The notes under the pieces were generated by a model. The model was not told the origin of the DNA. It saw only the letters and a program-made list of their open reading frames with translations, and searched no databases. This document shows positions 53,108 to 62,009 of a DNA stretch of 64,000 bases, one piece after another. The translations under genes and the position numbers were made by a program. The number at the start of each line of letters is the position of its first letter. Position 1 is the first letter of the stretch. Source of the stretch: Paenibacillus sp. FSL H8-0079 (GTDB taxonomy: Bacteria; Bacillota; Bacilli; Paenibacillales; Paenibacillaceae); NCBI RefSeq assembly GCF_037991315.1, contig NZ_CP150300.1:4712001-4776000 (forward strand), given 5' to 3'.

Positions 53108-53761
53108 TTACTTTCGACCGTAATCTGCCTTGATTTCGCCCCACTGTTTCGTCTGCCATTTCAGCACTCTATTACTGTACGTATTCGCCTGAAGCCACTG
53201 CTCCGCACGTTCAATCATCAGCCAGATTTCTTCTGTGGAGTTGTCTCTTGCTAACGTCGTGGCTACTTTTTTCTGCTTCAGCCATTTCATGGCATTGACC
53301 GAGTCAGTATACACCGTTTTGGTACTGCCTTCTTTCTTCAGATGTGCGAGGGCATGTACAATGGCCAAAAATTCGCCCAGATTGTTCGTGCCTTTGGAGA
53401 TCGGCCCTACAGAGAAAATAATCTCACCTGTGCGGGTGTCTACACCTTTGTACTCTACAGGCCCGGGGTTACCGCGTGTACCTACATCAACAGAGATGCT
53501 GTCGTAATCCACTTCTTCCGACGTTTCCATGCCTGCGCTTCTTCCGCTACTAGCGGACTTCGTCTTCGACGCTCCGCCTGCACTTGAACCCCAATTCCCT
53601 TTCCATCCTGCACGATACGCTTCTTCTGCAGCCGCTTTCGATTCATACGATTTATATTTTGCTCCGGTATAATGATCCGTCTGCGCTTTGCAATCTGCCC
53701 ATGTGCTATATACGCCAGGCTTCTTACCTTCCCAGACAACATAGTATTTCTGTTTCGCCAC
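53108..53761 (-). CDS. Viroplasmin-type ribonuclease H
   Basis: A protein of 217 residues from GTG 53761 (VAKQKYYVVWEGKKPG), chosen because AAGGAG lies 9 bases ahead, inside the longer frame. An N-terminal viroplasmin/caulimovirus-VI domain (YYVVWEGKKPGVYSTWADCK, YKSYESKAAAEEAYRAG) that binds RNA-DNA hybrids is followed by a Ser/Gly linker and an RNase HI domain (about 85-217: ISVDVGTRGNPGPVEYKGVD, NNLGEFLAIVHALAHLKKEG, VYTDSVNAMKWLKQKK). Catalytic Asp, Glu and Asp are visible (SVDVG, LGEF, TDS). It removes RNA from hybrids in the cytoplasm. Confidence 0.85.
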   Translation of the reverse strand: MAKQKYYVVWEGKKPGVYSTWADCKAQTDHYTGAKYKSYESKAAAEEAYRAGWKGNWGSSAGGASKTKSASSGRSAGMETSEEVDYDSISVDVGTRGNPGPVEYKGVDTRTGEIIFSVGPISKGTNNLGEFLAIVHALAHLKKEGSTKTVYTDSVNAMKWLKQKKVATTLARDNSTEEIWLMIERAEQWLQANTYSNRVLKWQTKQWGEIKADYGRK

Positions 53762-53885
53762 TGTGACCCGCTCCTTCATTTGCTTCATCAATACCCTATT
53801 GTAAACGATTGGGAGGTCGGAATGAAAGCAGTGGTTCGTCCTTTTGAAGAAAGAAGGTTATGAAAACTCTCCTATGTCTGGAGGA

Positions 53886-54374
53886 TCACCCCCATGTTCT
53901 CAACATTTCTAAAGCTACTTCCAAAAGCTTGCTTTGATTGTTTTGCATTTGTAGTTCAATTATTTGTTGATACCTAAGTATTTGTGAATCTGTTAGCCTA
54001 TCCATCGCTTGCTCCAATAACATGAATGACTGCGCACTCACTTCCAGACTGGAATCCCCGATAAACGGGATGATGTTCTCTATATGTAGTATGTAGTCCA
54101 GGTGTTCAAGAGCGTATAACAATGTGCCTCTGCTGCCCAAAGTCTTGGGGTCTGTTATGACTTCCACTAATGGCTCGACTGCTCGATTATCTCCAATGTC
54201 AGATAAAGCGATGGCAATTTCATTTCGTAATACATTGTTTTCTGTAGATTTTAAAATCTCAATCAGAAAGGTTAATTGAGATGTATCCTTTTTCTCACCA
54301 ATACATGCTACTTGTTGGATAGCACCTTCCATATCTCCTTTAGAAAGCATTTCTTGTATTATGTTCGTATACAT
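53886..54374 (-). CDS. HEAT-repeat-like small protein
   Basis: A protein of 162 residues when started at ATG 54374 (MYTNIIQEMLSKG); GAGGAG lies 14 bases ahead and the in-frame GTG overlaps it. All-helical with HEAT-like pairs: QLTFLIEILKSTENNVLRNE, IAIALSDIGDNRAVEPLVEV, GTLLYALEHLDYILHIENII. Such repeats mediate protein contacts. No catalytic residues. No evident link to neighbours. Confidence 0.7.
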   Translation of the reverse strand: MYTNIIQEMLSKGDMEGAIQQVACIGEKKDTSQLTFLIEILKSTENNVLRNEIAIALSDIGDNRAVEPLVEVITDPKTLGSRGTLLYALEHLDYILHIENIIPFIGDSSLEVSAQSFMLLEQAMDRLTDSQILRYQQIIELQMQNNQSKLLEVALEMLRTWG

Positions 54375-54457
54375 CGTACGTATTATCACTCCTCTTTTGT
54401 TATAAGAAAGGACTACTTAAATAACATCGGTAATTTCCTTATTTTAGGATGTAGGAT

Positions 54458-54483
54458 AATAGTCCCTTTATTATGGGACTATT
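54458..54483. repeat. Small palindrome upstream of DUF421 gene
   Basis: AATAGTCCC (54458-54466) is perfectly inverted at 54475-54483 around an 8-base loop. It may be a weak terminator of a short upstream transcript or an operator for the DUF421 gene 100 bp to the right. Confidence 0.45.
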
Positions 54484-54581
54484 TCACTTCATCCTCTTTC
54501 TTCCTTTCAATTGCATAATTCACCCAACTCCAGAACAGCCTAAGAAGCACAGAACATACTGGAATAGAAAGGAATATACTT

Positions 54582-55214
54582 ATGGACTGGATATGGAAAT
54601 CCGTTTTACTTGTACTTATCGGCATGATTCTGTTGCGAATTGCAGGACGTAAGTCGATCTCGCAGATGAGTGTCGCCACAACGGTCATCATGATCTCCAT
54701 CGGAACAACGATTGTGCAACCCATCGCGAATCATGAGCTTGGCAAAGCGATTGGATCGGCATCGGTATTCATCGCAACATTGCTTGTGGTGGAACAGCTA
54801 CAATTGAAATTTAATGTTTTTGAACGGCTAATGAGTGGCAGTTCCAAAATGGTGGTAGAGGACGGGAAGGTCATTATCCCGAATCTGAAAAGTATGCGTT
54901 ATACGATGGATCAGCTGGAGATGCATATGCGGCAGAACGGAATTACAAGTGTAGACGATCTGGAGACGGCAACGGTGGAACCCAATGGTCAACTCGGTTA
55001 CGTGCTAAAACGACATGCTCGTCCCGTGACGATTGGAGATCTGGAAGAGATACTACGAAACTATACGATTACAGGTAGTAGTCCAACAACAGGAGATCAG
55101 CCGCAACAACACAATAGCAGCAAGTCATCCACAAACAGCGATAACTCCACAGACATTTTCCAAGAAGTCAGCAAAGGTGCTCATGCTCAGCCCGTCGACC
55201 CGAAGCTTCAATAG
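54582..55214 (+). CDS. DUF421/YetF-family membrane protein
   Basis: A 210-residue protein of the YetF/DUF421 family. Two or three N-terminal membrane segments (about 4-22, 32-50, 58-76) contain LLRIAGRKSISQMSVATTVI, then a soluble domain LMSGSSKMVVEDGKVIIPNL, QLEMHMRQNGITSVDDLETA and VEPNGQLGYVL, the conserved DUF421 core. The last 45 residues are Ser/Asn-rich. Starts at ATG 54582 after AAAGGAATATACTT. Family members in Bacillus influence spore germination and envelope stress; the exact role is unknown. Confidence 0.85.
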   Translation: MDWIWKSVLLVLIGMILLRIAGRKSISQMSVATTVIMISIGTTIVQPIANHELGKAIGSASVFIATLLVVEQLQLKFNVFERLMSGSSKMVVEDGKVIIPNLKSMRYTMDQLEMHMRQNGITSVDDLETATVEPNGQLGYVLKRHARPVTIGDLEEILRNYTITGSSPTTGDQPQQHNSSKSSTNSDNSTDIFQEVSKGAHAQPVDPKLQ

Positions 55215-55240
55215 ACGCGCCCTAACCCCATCAAAAGAAC

Positions 55241-55300
55241 AAAAGACCGGCCCTGCGAGCATGCAATAACATCGCTCCAACAGGTACGGTCTATTTTTAC
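55241..55300 (+). terminator. Probable terminator with long loop
   Basis: AGACCGGCCCTG and CAGGTACGGTCT pair imperfectly across a 25-base loop and are followed by ATTTTTAC, 30 bp after the DUF421 stop. Confidence 0.45.
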
Positions 55301-55357
55301 TTCATTTGATTATTTGCAAGATTACTCCACGTCATCCAACCGAAGATATAGTCGTAA

Positions 55358-56125
55358 TCAACGTGTACTCAGATAAGCGATGCCCAAGCCGCCTGTAACC
55401 GGGTTCTTATAAATTTCACAGTCTACATCAAATACCTCACCAATCATCTCGCGAGTCAAAATATCAGCCGGTTTGCCATGTACCACAATCTGGCCCTTTT
55501 TCACCACATAGAGATAATCGCAGTATTCTGCGGCGAGTTCGAGATCATGCAGCGCTGCCAATATGCCAATGCCGAGTCCACGGACAATATTCAGAATTTG
55601 TAGTTGGTATTTGATGTCCAGATGGTTCGTCGGTTCGTCTAGAATCAGGAATTCAGGCTGCTGTGCCAGCACACGTGCCAAGACCACACGCTGTTTCTCT
55701 CCACCAGACAGAGACACGTAATTGCGGTCTGCATGTCCAGTCAGATGTACTTTTTCCAGAGCCTGCTCCACGATTTCGTGATCCCGTTCATTATCCGTCT
55801 CCAGCATTTTTTTATGTGGGGTACGACCCATCATGACCATCTCGCGCACCGTAAAATCAAAACTCAATTCATTAAATTGGCCGACAACGCCCATATGCCT
55901 GGAAACGATCTTCGGGCTGGATTTGAGAATATCTGTATGATCCAGAAAAACCTTTCCTTGCTGCGGTTTGATTACTTTATAGATGCTCTTGAGCAGCGTT
56001 GACTTGCCACAACCATTTGGTCCGATCAGCCCAACGAACTGTTTGCCGTTCACCTGTAAAGAAATGTCCTTGATGATGTCCGTGTTTAGCACAGAGATGG
56101 ATACATTTTCTACGTTCAGCTTCAT
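55358..56125 (-). CDS. Iron-siderophore ABC transporter ATP-binding protein
   Basis: A 255-residue ATPase of the FecE/FhuC type, energising iron-chelate import. Motifs: Walker A GPNGCGKSTLLKS, Q-loop in VVGQFNELSFDFTV, signature LSGGEKQRVVLARVLAQ, Walker B FLILDEPTNHLD and the switch His (LAALHDLELAAEYC). Starts with ATG 2 bp after the permease stop, so co-translated. The operon is divergent from the binding-protein gene and shares a Fur-box region, giving repression by iron. Confidence 0.93.
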   Translation of the reverse strand: MKLNVENVSISVLNTDIIKDISLQVNGKQFVGLIGPNGCGKSTLLKSIYKVIKPQQGKVFLDHTDILKSSPKIVSRHMGVVGQFNELSFDFTVREMVMMGRTPHKKMLETDNERDHEIVEQALEKVHLTGHADRNYVSLSGGEKQRVVLARVLAQQPEFLILDEPTNHLDIKYQLQILNIVRGLGIGILAALHDLELAAEYCDYLYVVKKGQIVVHGKPADILTREMIGEVFDVDCEIYKNPVTGGLGIAYLSTR

Positions 56126-56127
56126 GT

Positions 56128-57237
56128 TTAATTTCCTCCAAAACCGTAGCCTTTTTTGACCAGCATATACATAAACATCGGCGCACCAATCATAGCCGTA
56201 ATAATCCCGATCGGCAGCTCCACGCTGGATATGAGGGATCGTGCGATCACGTCAGTCCAGATGAGGAAAATGGCTCCAAACAGCACGGATATAGGCATCA
56301 CTTTACGATGGTCCGAACCCACCAGACCTCTCACAATATGCGGAATAATCAGTCCGACAAAACCAATCATGCCACAGCTTGCCACCAGCACGCCTGTCAC
56401 CAAAGCCGTTAACAACATGTAAAGTCTGCGATACACACTCAGATTAATACCCAGCGTAACCGCTGCTTCATCCCCCAATAACATCGTATTGAGAACTCTG
56501 GACTGCAACAGGAAGAATAGAATCGCCACCAGCACGACGATACCGACCAGTGGAAGCTTGTTCCATCCGGAAGCAGCGAGGCTACCCATGGTCCAGAACG
56601 TCACCGTTTTGATGCCTTCGGCATTGTTGGCAAAATAAATAATAAAATTGGAGAAGGCGCTGCACAACGCGTTAATCACCATTCCGGCAAGCACCAGCTT
56701 GACTGACGTCATTTTACCCCGAATTCCCGCGAGGGTTAACACCAGCAAAGAGGCCCCCATCGCTCCGGCAAATGCCCAGAAAGCCACACCGGTCTGGCCC
56801 AGCCAGCCAATCGCACCGAAGCCAATGAGAATGGCAAAAGTCGCTCCAAGTGAAGCGCCTGAGGATATACCCAGTATGTAAGGATCAGCTAGCGGATTCT
56901 GCACAGCAGCTTGCATAACAGCACCGCACAAGGCCAAGCCTGCACCGATAAACATCGCCATCAGCACACGCGGAAAACGAATCTGCCAAATGATGTCAGT
57001 AAAGGATCCCGCCTCAATGGGTGTTGCCCCCCACTGAAATCCCGTTAATTTGTATAAAAGAATACGATATGACTCCGCCAGCGGAATACGAACCTGTCCA
57101 ATGGAAACCGCGATTCCTACGGAAATAAGCGTAATAATAATTAAAGCTGCAATCAGTAAGGCAAATCCGGATTTACTATGAATCAAAGACTCTCTTTTCC
57201 CCTTGCGCTGTGTCTGAACCTGAACCGTCTGTGCCAT
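56128..57237 (-). CDS. FecCD-family siderophore ABC permease
   Basis: A protein of 369 residues if started at ATG 57237 (MAQTVQVQTQRKG), with GGGGGA close ahead; ATG 57249 is also possible. About ten membrane segments. FecCD hallmarks: IRFPRVLMAMFIGAGLALCG, VQNPLADPYILGISSGASLG, GDEAAVTLGINLSVYR and MIGFVGLIIPHIVRGLVGSD. A single permease gene implies a homodimer. It imports an iron-siderophore with the adjoining ATPase and the binding lipoprotein. Confidence 0.92.
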   Translation of the reverse strand: MAQTVQVQTQRKGKRESLIHSKSGFALLIAALIIITLISVGIAVSIGQVRIPLAESYRILLYKLTGFQWGATPIEAGSFTDIIWQIRFPRVLMAMFIGAGLALCGAVMQAAVQNPLADPYILGISSGASLGATFAILIGFGAIGWLGQTGVAFWAFAGAMGASLLVLTLAGIRGKMTSVKLVLAGMVINALCSAFSNFIIYFANNAEGIKTVTFWTMGSLAASGWNKLPLVGIVVLVAILFFLLQSRVLNTMLLGDEAAVTLGINLSVYRRLYMLLTALVTGVLVASCGMIGFVGLIIPHIVRGLVGSDHRKVMPISVLFGAIFLIWTDVIARSLISSVELPIGIITAMIGAPMFMYMLVKKGYGFGGN

Positions 57238-57315
57238 CTCTTCCCCCATCAATTCGCGTAAAATGTAGAATAAATTAATTTTAGCTATTTACAAAGTGTT
57301 TTCTCGGATTATAAT

Positions 57316-57330
57316 TGAGAATGATTATCT
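57316..57330. promoter_or_regulatory. Fur box
   Basis: TGAGAATGATTATCT matches the Fur 7-1-7 consensus TGATAATNATTATCA at 12 of 14 defined bases. It lies between the divergent permease and binding-protein genes, 40 bp upstream of the latter, where it can repress both when iron is plentiful. Confidence 0.8.
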
Positions 57331-57370
57331 TTGTCAATTTAAAACACATAGAAAAGGGGTTCATCGTTTA

Positions 57371-58435
57371 ATGAAATTCACATCTAGAACCATTGGCTTC
57401 GCTGCTCTAAGTCTCCTGTTACTGCTGCTTGCAGCCTGCTCGAATGCTTCAACTTCTTCCCCTGCCGAAGAAACAACTTCAACAACTAACGCGACAGAAA
57501 CTTCAGCTCCTGCTGAAAATACAAATAAAACAACGTACCCGCTCACGATTGAGAATTTCACGATCTCGGGTGAGGGCGGCGAGTGGAAACCGAAAGCGCA
57601 AGTATTCGATAAAGCGCCTGAACGTGTTGTTGCGAATACCCAATCTGCGGCTGAGATGCTCGTCAAGTTGGGTCTGACCGATAAAATGGTCGGTGTTGCT
57701 GCTCTATACGGTTCCGTTACACCCGATGTGGCTGATGATTTCGCCAAAATTCCGGTATTGTCCAAGGATTATGTCGGTAAAGAGCTGGTTGTAGGCGCAA
57801 GCCCGGATCTGGTACTCGGACGGGGCGACCTGTTCGCTGATGCCGACTGGGGTGTGGGTACCGTGGATGGATTGAATGACATGAACATCCGTACATTCCT
57901 GCAAACGACCAACCACAAAGGTACACTTGACAGCCTGTATAGCGATATCGCACAACTCGGTCAGATCTTCGACGTTCAGGAAAATGCCGCAACATTCACA
58001 GAAAGCCTGAAAGCACGTGCCGAAGCGATCAAAGCCAGTGTAGCTGATCAGCCTGAGCACAGTTTTGCCTATATCGTACCCGCTACGGAAGACACGATTA
58101 CCGTAAGCAGCATGCAAAACGATACGTTTCAACTTGATGCACTCGGCCTGTTGAAGCTGAAAAATACGTTTGATGGTGTGCAAGGTGAAGTTAGTGTAGA
58201 GCAGCTGATTACAGCGAATCCGGACTACCTGCTCTTGTCCGCTTATGCCGGTTCACCGGATATCGATAAGCTGATTGAGAACCTGTATGCCAACCCTGCC
58301 CTGCAAAGCATGAACGCGATCAAGAACAAACAAATCTATGTGACAGATTTCAGCCAGTTCTGGGGTTATGGATATCAAATTCTGGACGGTATTGAGAAAA
58401 TGCAATCGGAAATGAAAGCTAATCCGATTAAATAA
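57371..58435 (+). CDS. Iron-siderophore binding lipoprotein
   Basis: A protein of 354 residues from ATG 57371 (MKFTSRTIGFAALSLLL), with AAAGGGG 11 bases ahead. Lipoprotein signal with lipobox LAAC (Cys23), a Ser/Thr/Glu-rich spacer and a FhuD/BtuF-type periplasmic-binding fold: KAPERVVANTQSAAEMLVKL, ELVVGASPDLVLGRGDLFAD, SFAYIVPATEDTITVSSM, NPDYLLLSAYAGSPDIDKL. Tethered outside the membrane, it hands the chelate to the FecCD permease encoded divergently. Fur box in the promoter. Confidence 0.92.
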   Translation: MKFTSRTIGFAALSLLLLLLAACSNASTSSPAEETTSTTNATETSAPAENTNKTTYPLTIENFTISGEGGEWKPKAQVFDKAPERVVANTQSAAEMLVKLGLTDKMVGVAALYGSVTPDVADDFAKIPVLSKDYVGKELVVGASPDLVLGRGDLFADADWGVGTVDGLNDMNIRTFLQTTNHKGTLDSLYSDIAQLGQIFDVQENAATFTESLKARAEAIKASVADQPEHSFAYIVPATEDTITVSSMQNDTFQLDALGLLKLKNTFDGVQGEVSVEQLITANPDYLLLSAYAGSPDIDKLIENLYANPALQSMNAIKNKQIYVTDFSQFWGYGYQILDGIEKMQSEMKANPIK

Positions 58436-58514
58436 TGGAGCCTCATTAAACGGTTCACGGAGCCTTGGATTCAATAGTGTCCGTGATTAGATATCGAAAT
58501 CAAACAGATCAAAT

Positions 58515-58551
58515 GAGCAGGAGAAGACATTCTCACTGCTCTTTTTTTTTT
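58515..58551 (+). terminator. Rho-independent terminator
   Basis: GAGCAGGAGA and the complementary TTCTCACTGCTC form a stem followed by ten or more T residues, 80 bp after the binding-protein stop. Confidence 0.85.
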
Positions 58552-58582
58552 GCTGCGCGTGCCAAAAGTCATGGAGCAAAGC

Positions 58583-58611
58583 TTGACATTAGTTTGATAA
58601 CAAACTATATT
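58583..58611 (+). promoter_or_regulatory. Sigma-A promoter with embedded palindromic operator
   Basis: TTGACA (58583-58588), 17-base spacer, TATATT (58606-58611). A perfect palindrome TAGTTTG-ATAA-CAAACTA (58590-58607) fills the spacer and touches the -10 box, as expected for MarR autorepression. Predicted transcription starts at about 58618, the A of the MarR start codon. Confidence 0.8.
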
Positions 58612-58617
58612 ACACGT

Positions 58618-59040
58618 ATGAAAACAAGAGACGCTATTTCACTCATATCCAAAATTAAAGAGAAGGTCAACCGCTTTATCCTGGCCGAGATGGCTGAGCA
58701 GGGAATCCAGGATCTCGCTACGTCCCACGGGGATATTATCTATGCCCTGTACAACAATCACAGGATGACCATGGCTGAGATTGCCAAAAAAATTGGCAAG
58801 GATAAATCCACGGTGACTGCACTTGTGGACAAATTGGTGCGGACAGGATACGTCGTCAAGGAGCGTGATGCAACAGATTCGCGAGTTGTTCATGTGGCTT
58901 TGACTGCAAAAGGCGAAGAATTAAAGCCCGTCTTTGAAGAGATATCACAACGCATACTGGATGTGTTCTATACGGACGTTACAGAGACGGAGAAAAAAGA
59001 ACTGCTTCGAATTTTAATGAAAATTCATAGCAACTTTTAA
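58618..59040 (+). CDS. MarR-family transcriptional regulator
   Basis: A protein of 140 residues from ATG 58618 (MKTRDAISLISKIKEK). Winged helix-turn-helix: HRMTMAEIAKKIGKDKSTVT, ALVDKLVRTGYVVKERDATD, SRVVHVALTAKGEEL; flanking dimerisation helices. There is no ribosome binding site, and the promoter's -10 ends 6 bases before the ATG, so the message appears leaderless. The embedded palindrome suggests autoregulation. It probably also controls the alpha/beta hydrolase 56 bp downstream, whose upstream region repeats the half-site TAGTTTG. Confidence 0.88.
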   Translation: MKTRDAISLISKIKEKVNRFILAEMAEQGIQDLATSHGDIIYALYNNHRMTMAEIAKKIGKDKSTVTALVDKLVRTGYVVKERDATDSRVVHVALTAKGEELKPVFEEISQRILDVFYTDVTETEKKELLRILMKIHSNF

Positions 59041-59096
59041 TTTTTTTGGAGAAATAGTTTGACATAAAATTAATAGTTCAGAGGAGTTTTTTTGGT

Positions 59097-59960
59097 ATGA
59101 CAGACTACACTCGATTGTTACCTGAACATGAGGTAAAGAAGATCGGAGAACATGATTTACACTTGGAAATATTCGAAGGAACCCCAGTTCATGACGCCGA
59201 AGCAACAACGAAGAAGCCACCTCTCCTGTTCGTTCACGGTGCATACACAGGCAGTTGGATGTGGAGCAAATATATCCCCCACTTTGTCCAGCACGGTTGG
59301 ACCTGTTATGTCATGAACCTGAGAAGTCACTACAAGAGTCGGGTCATGGACATGACAAAGATTACGTTTGACGATTATTTGGAGGATATTCGTGAAGTGT
59401 TAGCCGGGATCAACGAACCTCCCGTTCTTATTGGCTTTAGCATGGGTGGCATTCTCAGTCAAAAGATTGCAGAAACCGTTATTCTTGCAGGCCTGATTGT
59501 AATCGACTCCAGTCTGAGCAAGGAAGTCCATGAGCTAATCCCCTACCCGGAAAGCAATCGAATCACACCTGGGATCATCATTCCTGCACCTGTCCGTGAT
59601 GAGCTGACCAGTATAGATGAGACGGCAGATGACATTGCTTTTCAACGTAAATATCTTCAGATGGAGTCTTCGAAGGCATTTAGCACATTTTCCGTGATGT
59701 TTGGAGCAGATGGCGGTGTATCCATTAATGGCGACCTGATCCATTGCCCCAGCTTGGTGATCAAGGCTGTTTCTTGTGAAGACGAAGATCAGAGAGGCAA
59801 ATTAACTGCCAAGCAGCTGCATGCTGAATATGCCGGACTGTGGGATACGACCCATACGGGTTTACTAGTAGGCCAACGGTACATGGAAGCTGTCGATATC
59901 ATTCTTAAATGGTTACACAGACAGCAATCCTTTGAATTAACGGAGAACCTTGCAAAATAA
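59097..59960 (+). CDS. Alpha/beta hydrolase
   Basis: A 287-residue hydrolase, ATG 59097 with AGAGGAG 11 bases ahead. Seen: PPLLFVHGAYTGSWMWSKYI (HG oxyanion motif), nucleophile elbow VLIGFSMGGILSQKIAE (G-F-S-M-G), and a C-terminal WDTTHTGLLVGQRY with the probable catalytic His. Cytoplasmic. Likely cotranscribed with or regulated by the MarR protein upstream, which often guards detoxification or lipid/antibiotic-modifying genes. Substrate unknown. Confidence 0.85.
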   Translation: MTDYTRLLPEHEVKKIGEHDLHLEIFEGTPVHDAEATTKKPPLLFVHGAYTGSWMWSKYIPHFVQHGWTCYVMNLRSHYKSRVMDMTKITFDDYLEDIREVLAGINEPPVLIGFSMGGILSQKIAETVILAGLIVIDSSLSKEVHELIPYPESNRITPGIIIPAPVRDELTSIDETADDIAFQRKYLQMESSKAFSTFSVMFGADGGVSINGDLIHCPSLVIKAVSCEDEDQRGKLTAKQLHAEYAGLWDTTHTGLLVGQRYMEAVDIILKWLHRQQSFELTENLAK

Positions 59961-60085
59961 AAAAAATACCATGTTAAAATCTCTTTTTTACCTTTAATCC
60001 TGTATGCAAAAGTTTGTTTTTCTAAGATAAGCTTATATGCATAGTTCTGGATAGGATTAAACGATAAGAAAAGAGGTTTTTATTC

Positions 60086-61291
60086 ATGTCCGTTAACACA
60101 TCCCTCCCAAAGCAAAGGGAGCTGACTTCCATATCTTCAGAACGCCTTCCGTGGGCTGGGCTACTTGCTTTAGCCATGGCTGGATTTATTTGCATCCTCA
60201 CTGAAAGCCTACCTGCAGGACTGCTACCGCAAATTGCAAAAGACTTGGGGATCACAGAAGCCCTCACCGGACAGTTGGTGACTCTTTATGCCATTGGATC
60301 ACTTGCTGCTGCCATTCCTTTAACTGCTGCTACACGTGGATGGAGACGCCGACCTCTACTGCTAGTATGCATTAGCGGCTTTCTTGTCTTTAACACTGTC
60401 ACCGCCTTATCCTCAGATTATATCCTGACACTTGCTGCTCGTTTCTTGGCCGGGGTCTCCGCGGGTGTGTTATGGGGAATGACAGCAGGTTATGCTCGTC
60501 GGATGGTCTCTGATTCGTTAAAAGGTAAAGCCATGGCTGTGGCTATGGTCGGCACACCGGTGGCATTAGCCCTGGGTGTCCCAATCGGTAGTTTTCTCAG
60601 TTCTTATATCGGCTGGCGCCTCATCTTCGGGATTGTATCTCTTCTGACCGTAGCTTTAATCGTATGGGTTCTCTGGAAAATGCCGGATTTTGCAGGAGAG
60701 CCAGCTGGGGAACGTCTTCCGCTCCATAAGGTATTTTTGATTCCGGGAGTTAGGCCCATTCTGTTTGTTGTTCTGGCCTGGATGCTTGCGCATAATATCC
60801 TTTACACCTATATTTCTCCCTACCTTGCCCAGACCATATTTGCTAACAGAGTAGACTTGATTTTACTCATTTTCGGTATTACTTCCATTGTGGGAATTTG
60901 GTTAACCGGAATGCTCATTGACCGATCTTTGAGGAGATTAGTTATCGTCAGCCTGGCAGCATTCGCTTTGGCGTCTGTCGTGATGGGAATCGGTATTCAT
61001 CAACCTATGATTATTATCCTTGGCATCATGATCTGGGGACTTACGTTTGGCGGGGCGGCGACACTGCTGCAAACTGCCATTGCCCAAGCCGCGGGTAAAA
61101 GTACAGATGTAGCTCAATCGATGCTGGTTACAGCATGGAATGTGGCGATTGGCGGAGGGGGAATTATTGGCGGCATTCTTCTTGAGGTATTTGGAGCCGG
61201 TTACCTTCCCGGATCACTGTTTATCCTGCTGATTCCTGCTCTAATCGTAGCTATGCGTGCTTATAAATATGGATTTCCCAAAGGAAATTAA
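60086..61291 (+). CDS. MFS exporter (DHA1/AraJ-like)
   Basis: A 401-residue transporter with about 12 membrane segments. Early motif ESLPAGLLPQIAKDLGITEA, motif A-like GSLAAAIPLTAATRGWRRRP, then RFLAGVSAGVLWGMTAGYAR and TPVALALGVPIGSFL (motif C of antiporters). This pattern is typical of sugar-efflux and chloramphenicol-type drug exporters of the DHA1 group. ATG 60086 after AAGAGG. It ends at a strong terminator. Substrate cannot be told from sequence. Confidence 0.88.
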   Translation: MSVNTSLPKQRELTSISSERLPWAGLLALAMAGFICILTESLPAGLLPQIAKDLGITEALTGQLVTLYAIGSLAAAIPLTAATRGWRRRPLLLVCISGFLVFNTVTALSSDYILTLAARFLAGVSAGVLWGMTAGYARRMVSDSLKGKAMAVAMVGTPVALALGVPIGSFLSSYIGWRLIFGIVSLLTVALIVWVLWKMPDFAGEPAGERLPLHKVFLIPGVRPILFVVLAWMLAHNILYTYISPYLAQTIFANRVDLILLIFGITSIVGIWLTGMLIDRSLRRLVIVSLAAFALASVVMGIGIHQPMIIILGIMIWGLTFGGAATLLQTAIAQAAGKSTDVAQSMLVTAWNVAIGGGGIIGGILLEVFGAGYLPGSLFILLIPALIVAMRAYKYGFPKGN

Positions 61292-61330
61292 CAGGAAGGC
61301 AGTTGTGCATGAGTTGCAACTAGGACGAAA

Positions 61331-61367
61331 GAGGAGTTCACTTGATGTGGACTCCTCTTCTGTTTTT
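61331..61367 (+). terminator. Rho-independent terminator
   Basis: GAGGAGTTCAC (61331-61341) pairs with GTGGACTCCTC (61347-61357), one G-T pair, then TTCTGTTTTT. It ends the MFS transcript and may also serve the convergent Lrp gene. Confidence 0.8.
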
Positions 61368-61386
61368 CATTTAAGACACCACAATC

Positions 61387-61839
61387 TTATTCTGCCTGTG
61401 CCAGTAGATTCGGCCCTTCCATGAGATTTTTATGTGCAATCGGAGAAGACATTGTAATTAAGGTCATGTAAGTACCGTATGGGTCACACTTGTTCTCGAA
61501 CTCTTCGAGTCCCTGGATCGTGTCTGTAAGGATTTTCAGCAAGTAGTTATACTCCCCACTTATCCGATAACATTCCACGACTTCAGGTGACGCACGGCAA
61601 AAATCGAGGAAGGGATAACAATCCCGTGTACGAAAAAGAACATATGCCGTGCTCTGCTTGCCTAATTTGGATGGGGAGATTACCGTACGATATTCCTCGA
61701 TAACCCCCTTTTCTTCCATTCGTTTGACTCGTTCAGTAACAGCCGGTTGAGATAATCCCACCAGTTTGCCTAGTTCAGTCATGGATAATCTCGCCTGATT
61801 CTCCAAATGAAACAGGATATGCTGATCTATTTCGTCCAT
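61387..61839 (-). CDS. Lrp/AsnC-family regulator
   Basis: A 150-residue protein. N-terminal helix-turn-helix (MDEIDQHILFHLENQARLSM, LGKLVGLSQPAVTERVKRME) and a C-terminal RAM/AsnC ligand domain (VVECYRISGEYNYLLKILTD, YGTYMTLITMSSPI). Such proteins sense amino acids as octamers. It is divergent from the serine hydrolase (62010-63194) and may regulate it, or the amino-acid permease beyond, through the 170-bp shared AT-rich region. Confidence 0.9.
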   Translation of the reverse strand: MDEIDQHILFHLENQARLSMTELGKLVGLSQPAVTERVKRMEEKGVIEEYRTVISPSKLGKQSTAYVLFRTRDCYPFLDFCRASPEVVECYRISGEYNYLLKILTDTIQGLEEFENKCDPYGTYMTLITMSSPIAHKNLMEGPNLLAQAE

Positions 61840-62009
61840 CTAATCCACTCCTTTAAATACATAAGATATATTTAACAATTACCTTAAGTATACTCGCTAA
61901 TTCATTATAATACCTTTAATAATGCATGTAATACAAGATCAATCATTTATATAATAAACACAGTTATCATGTGTAATCAATCACATCTTTTAATGAGAGG
62001 AAGATAGAA

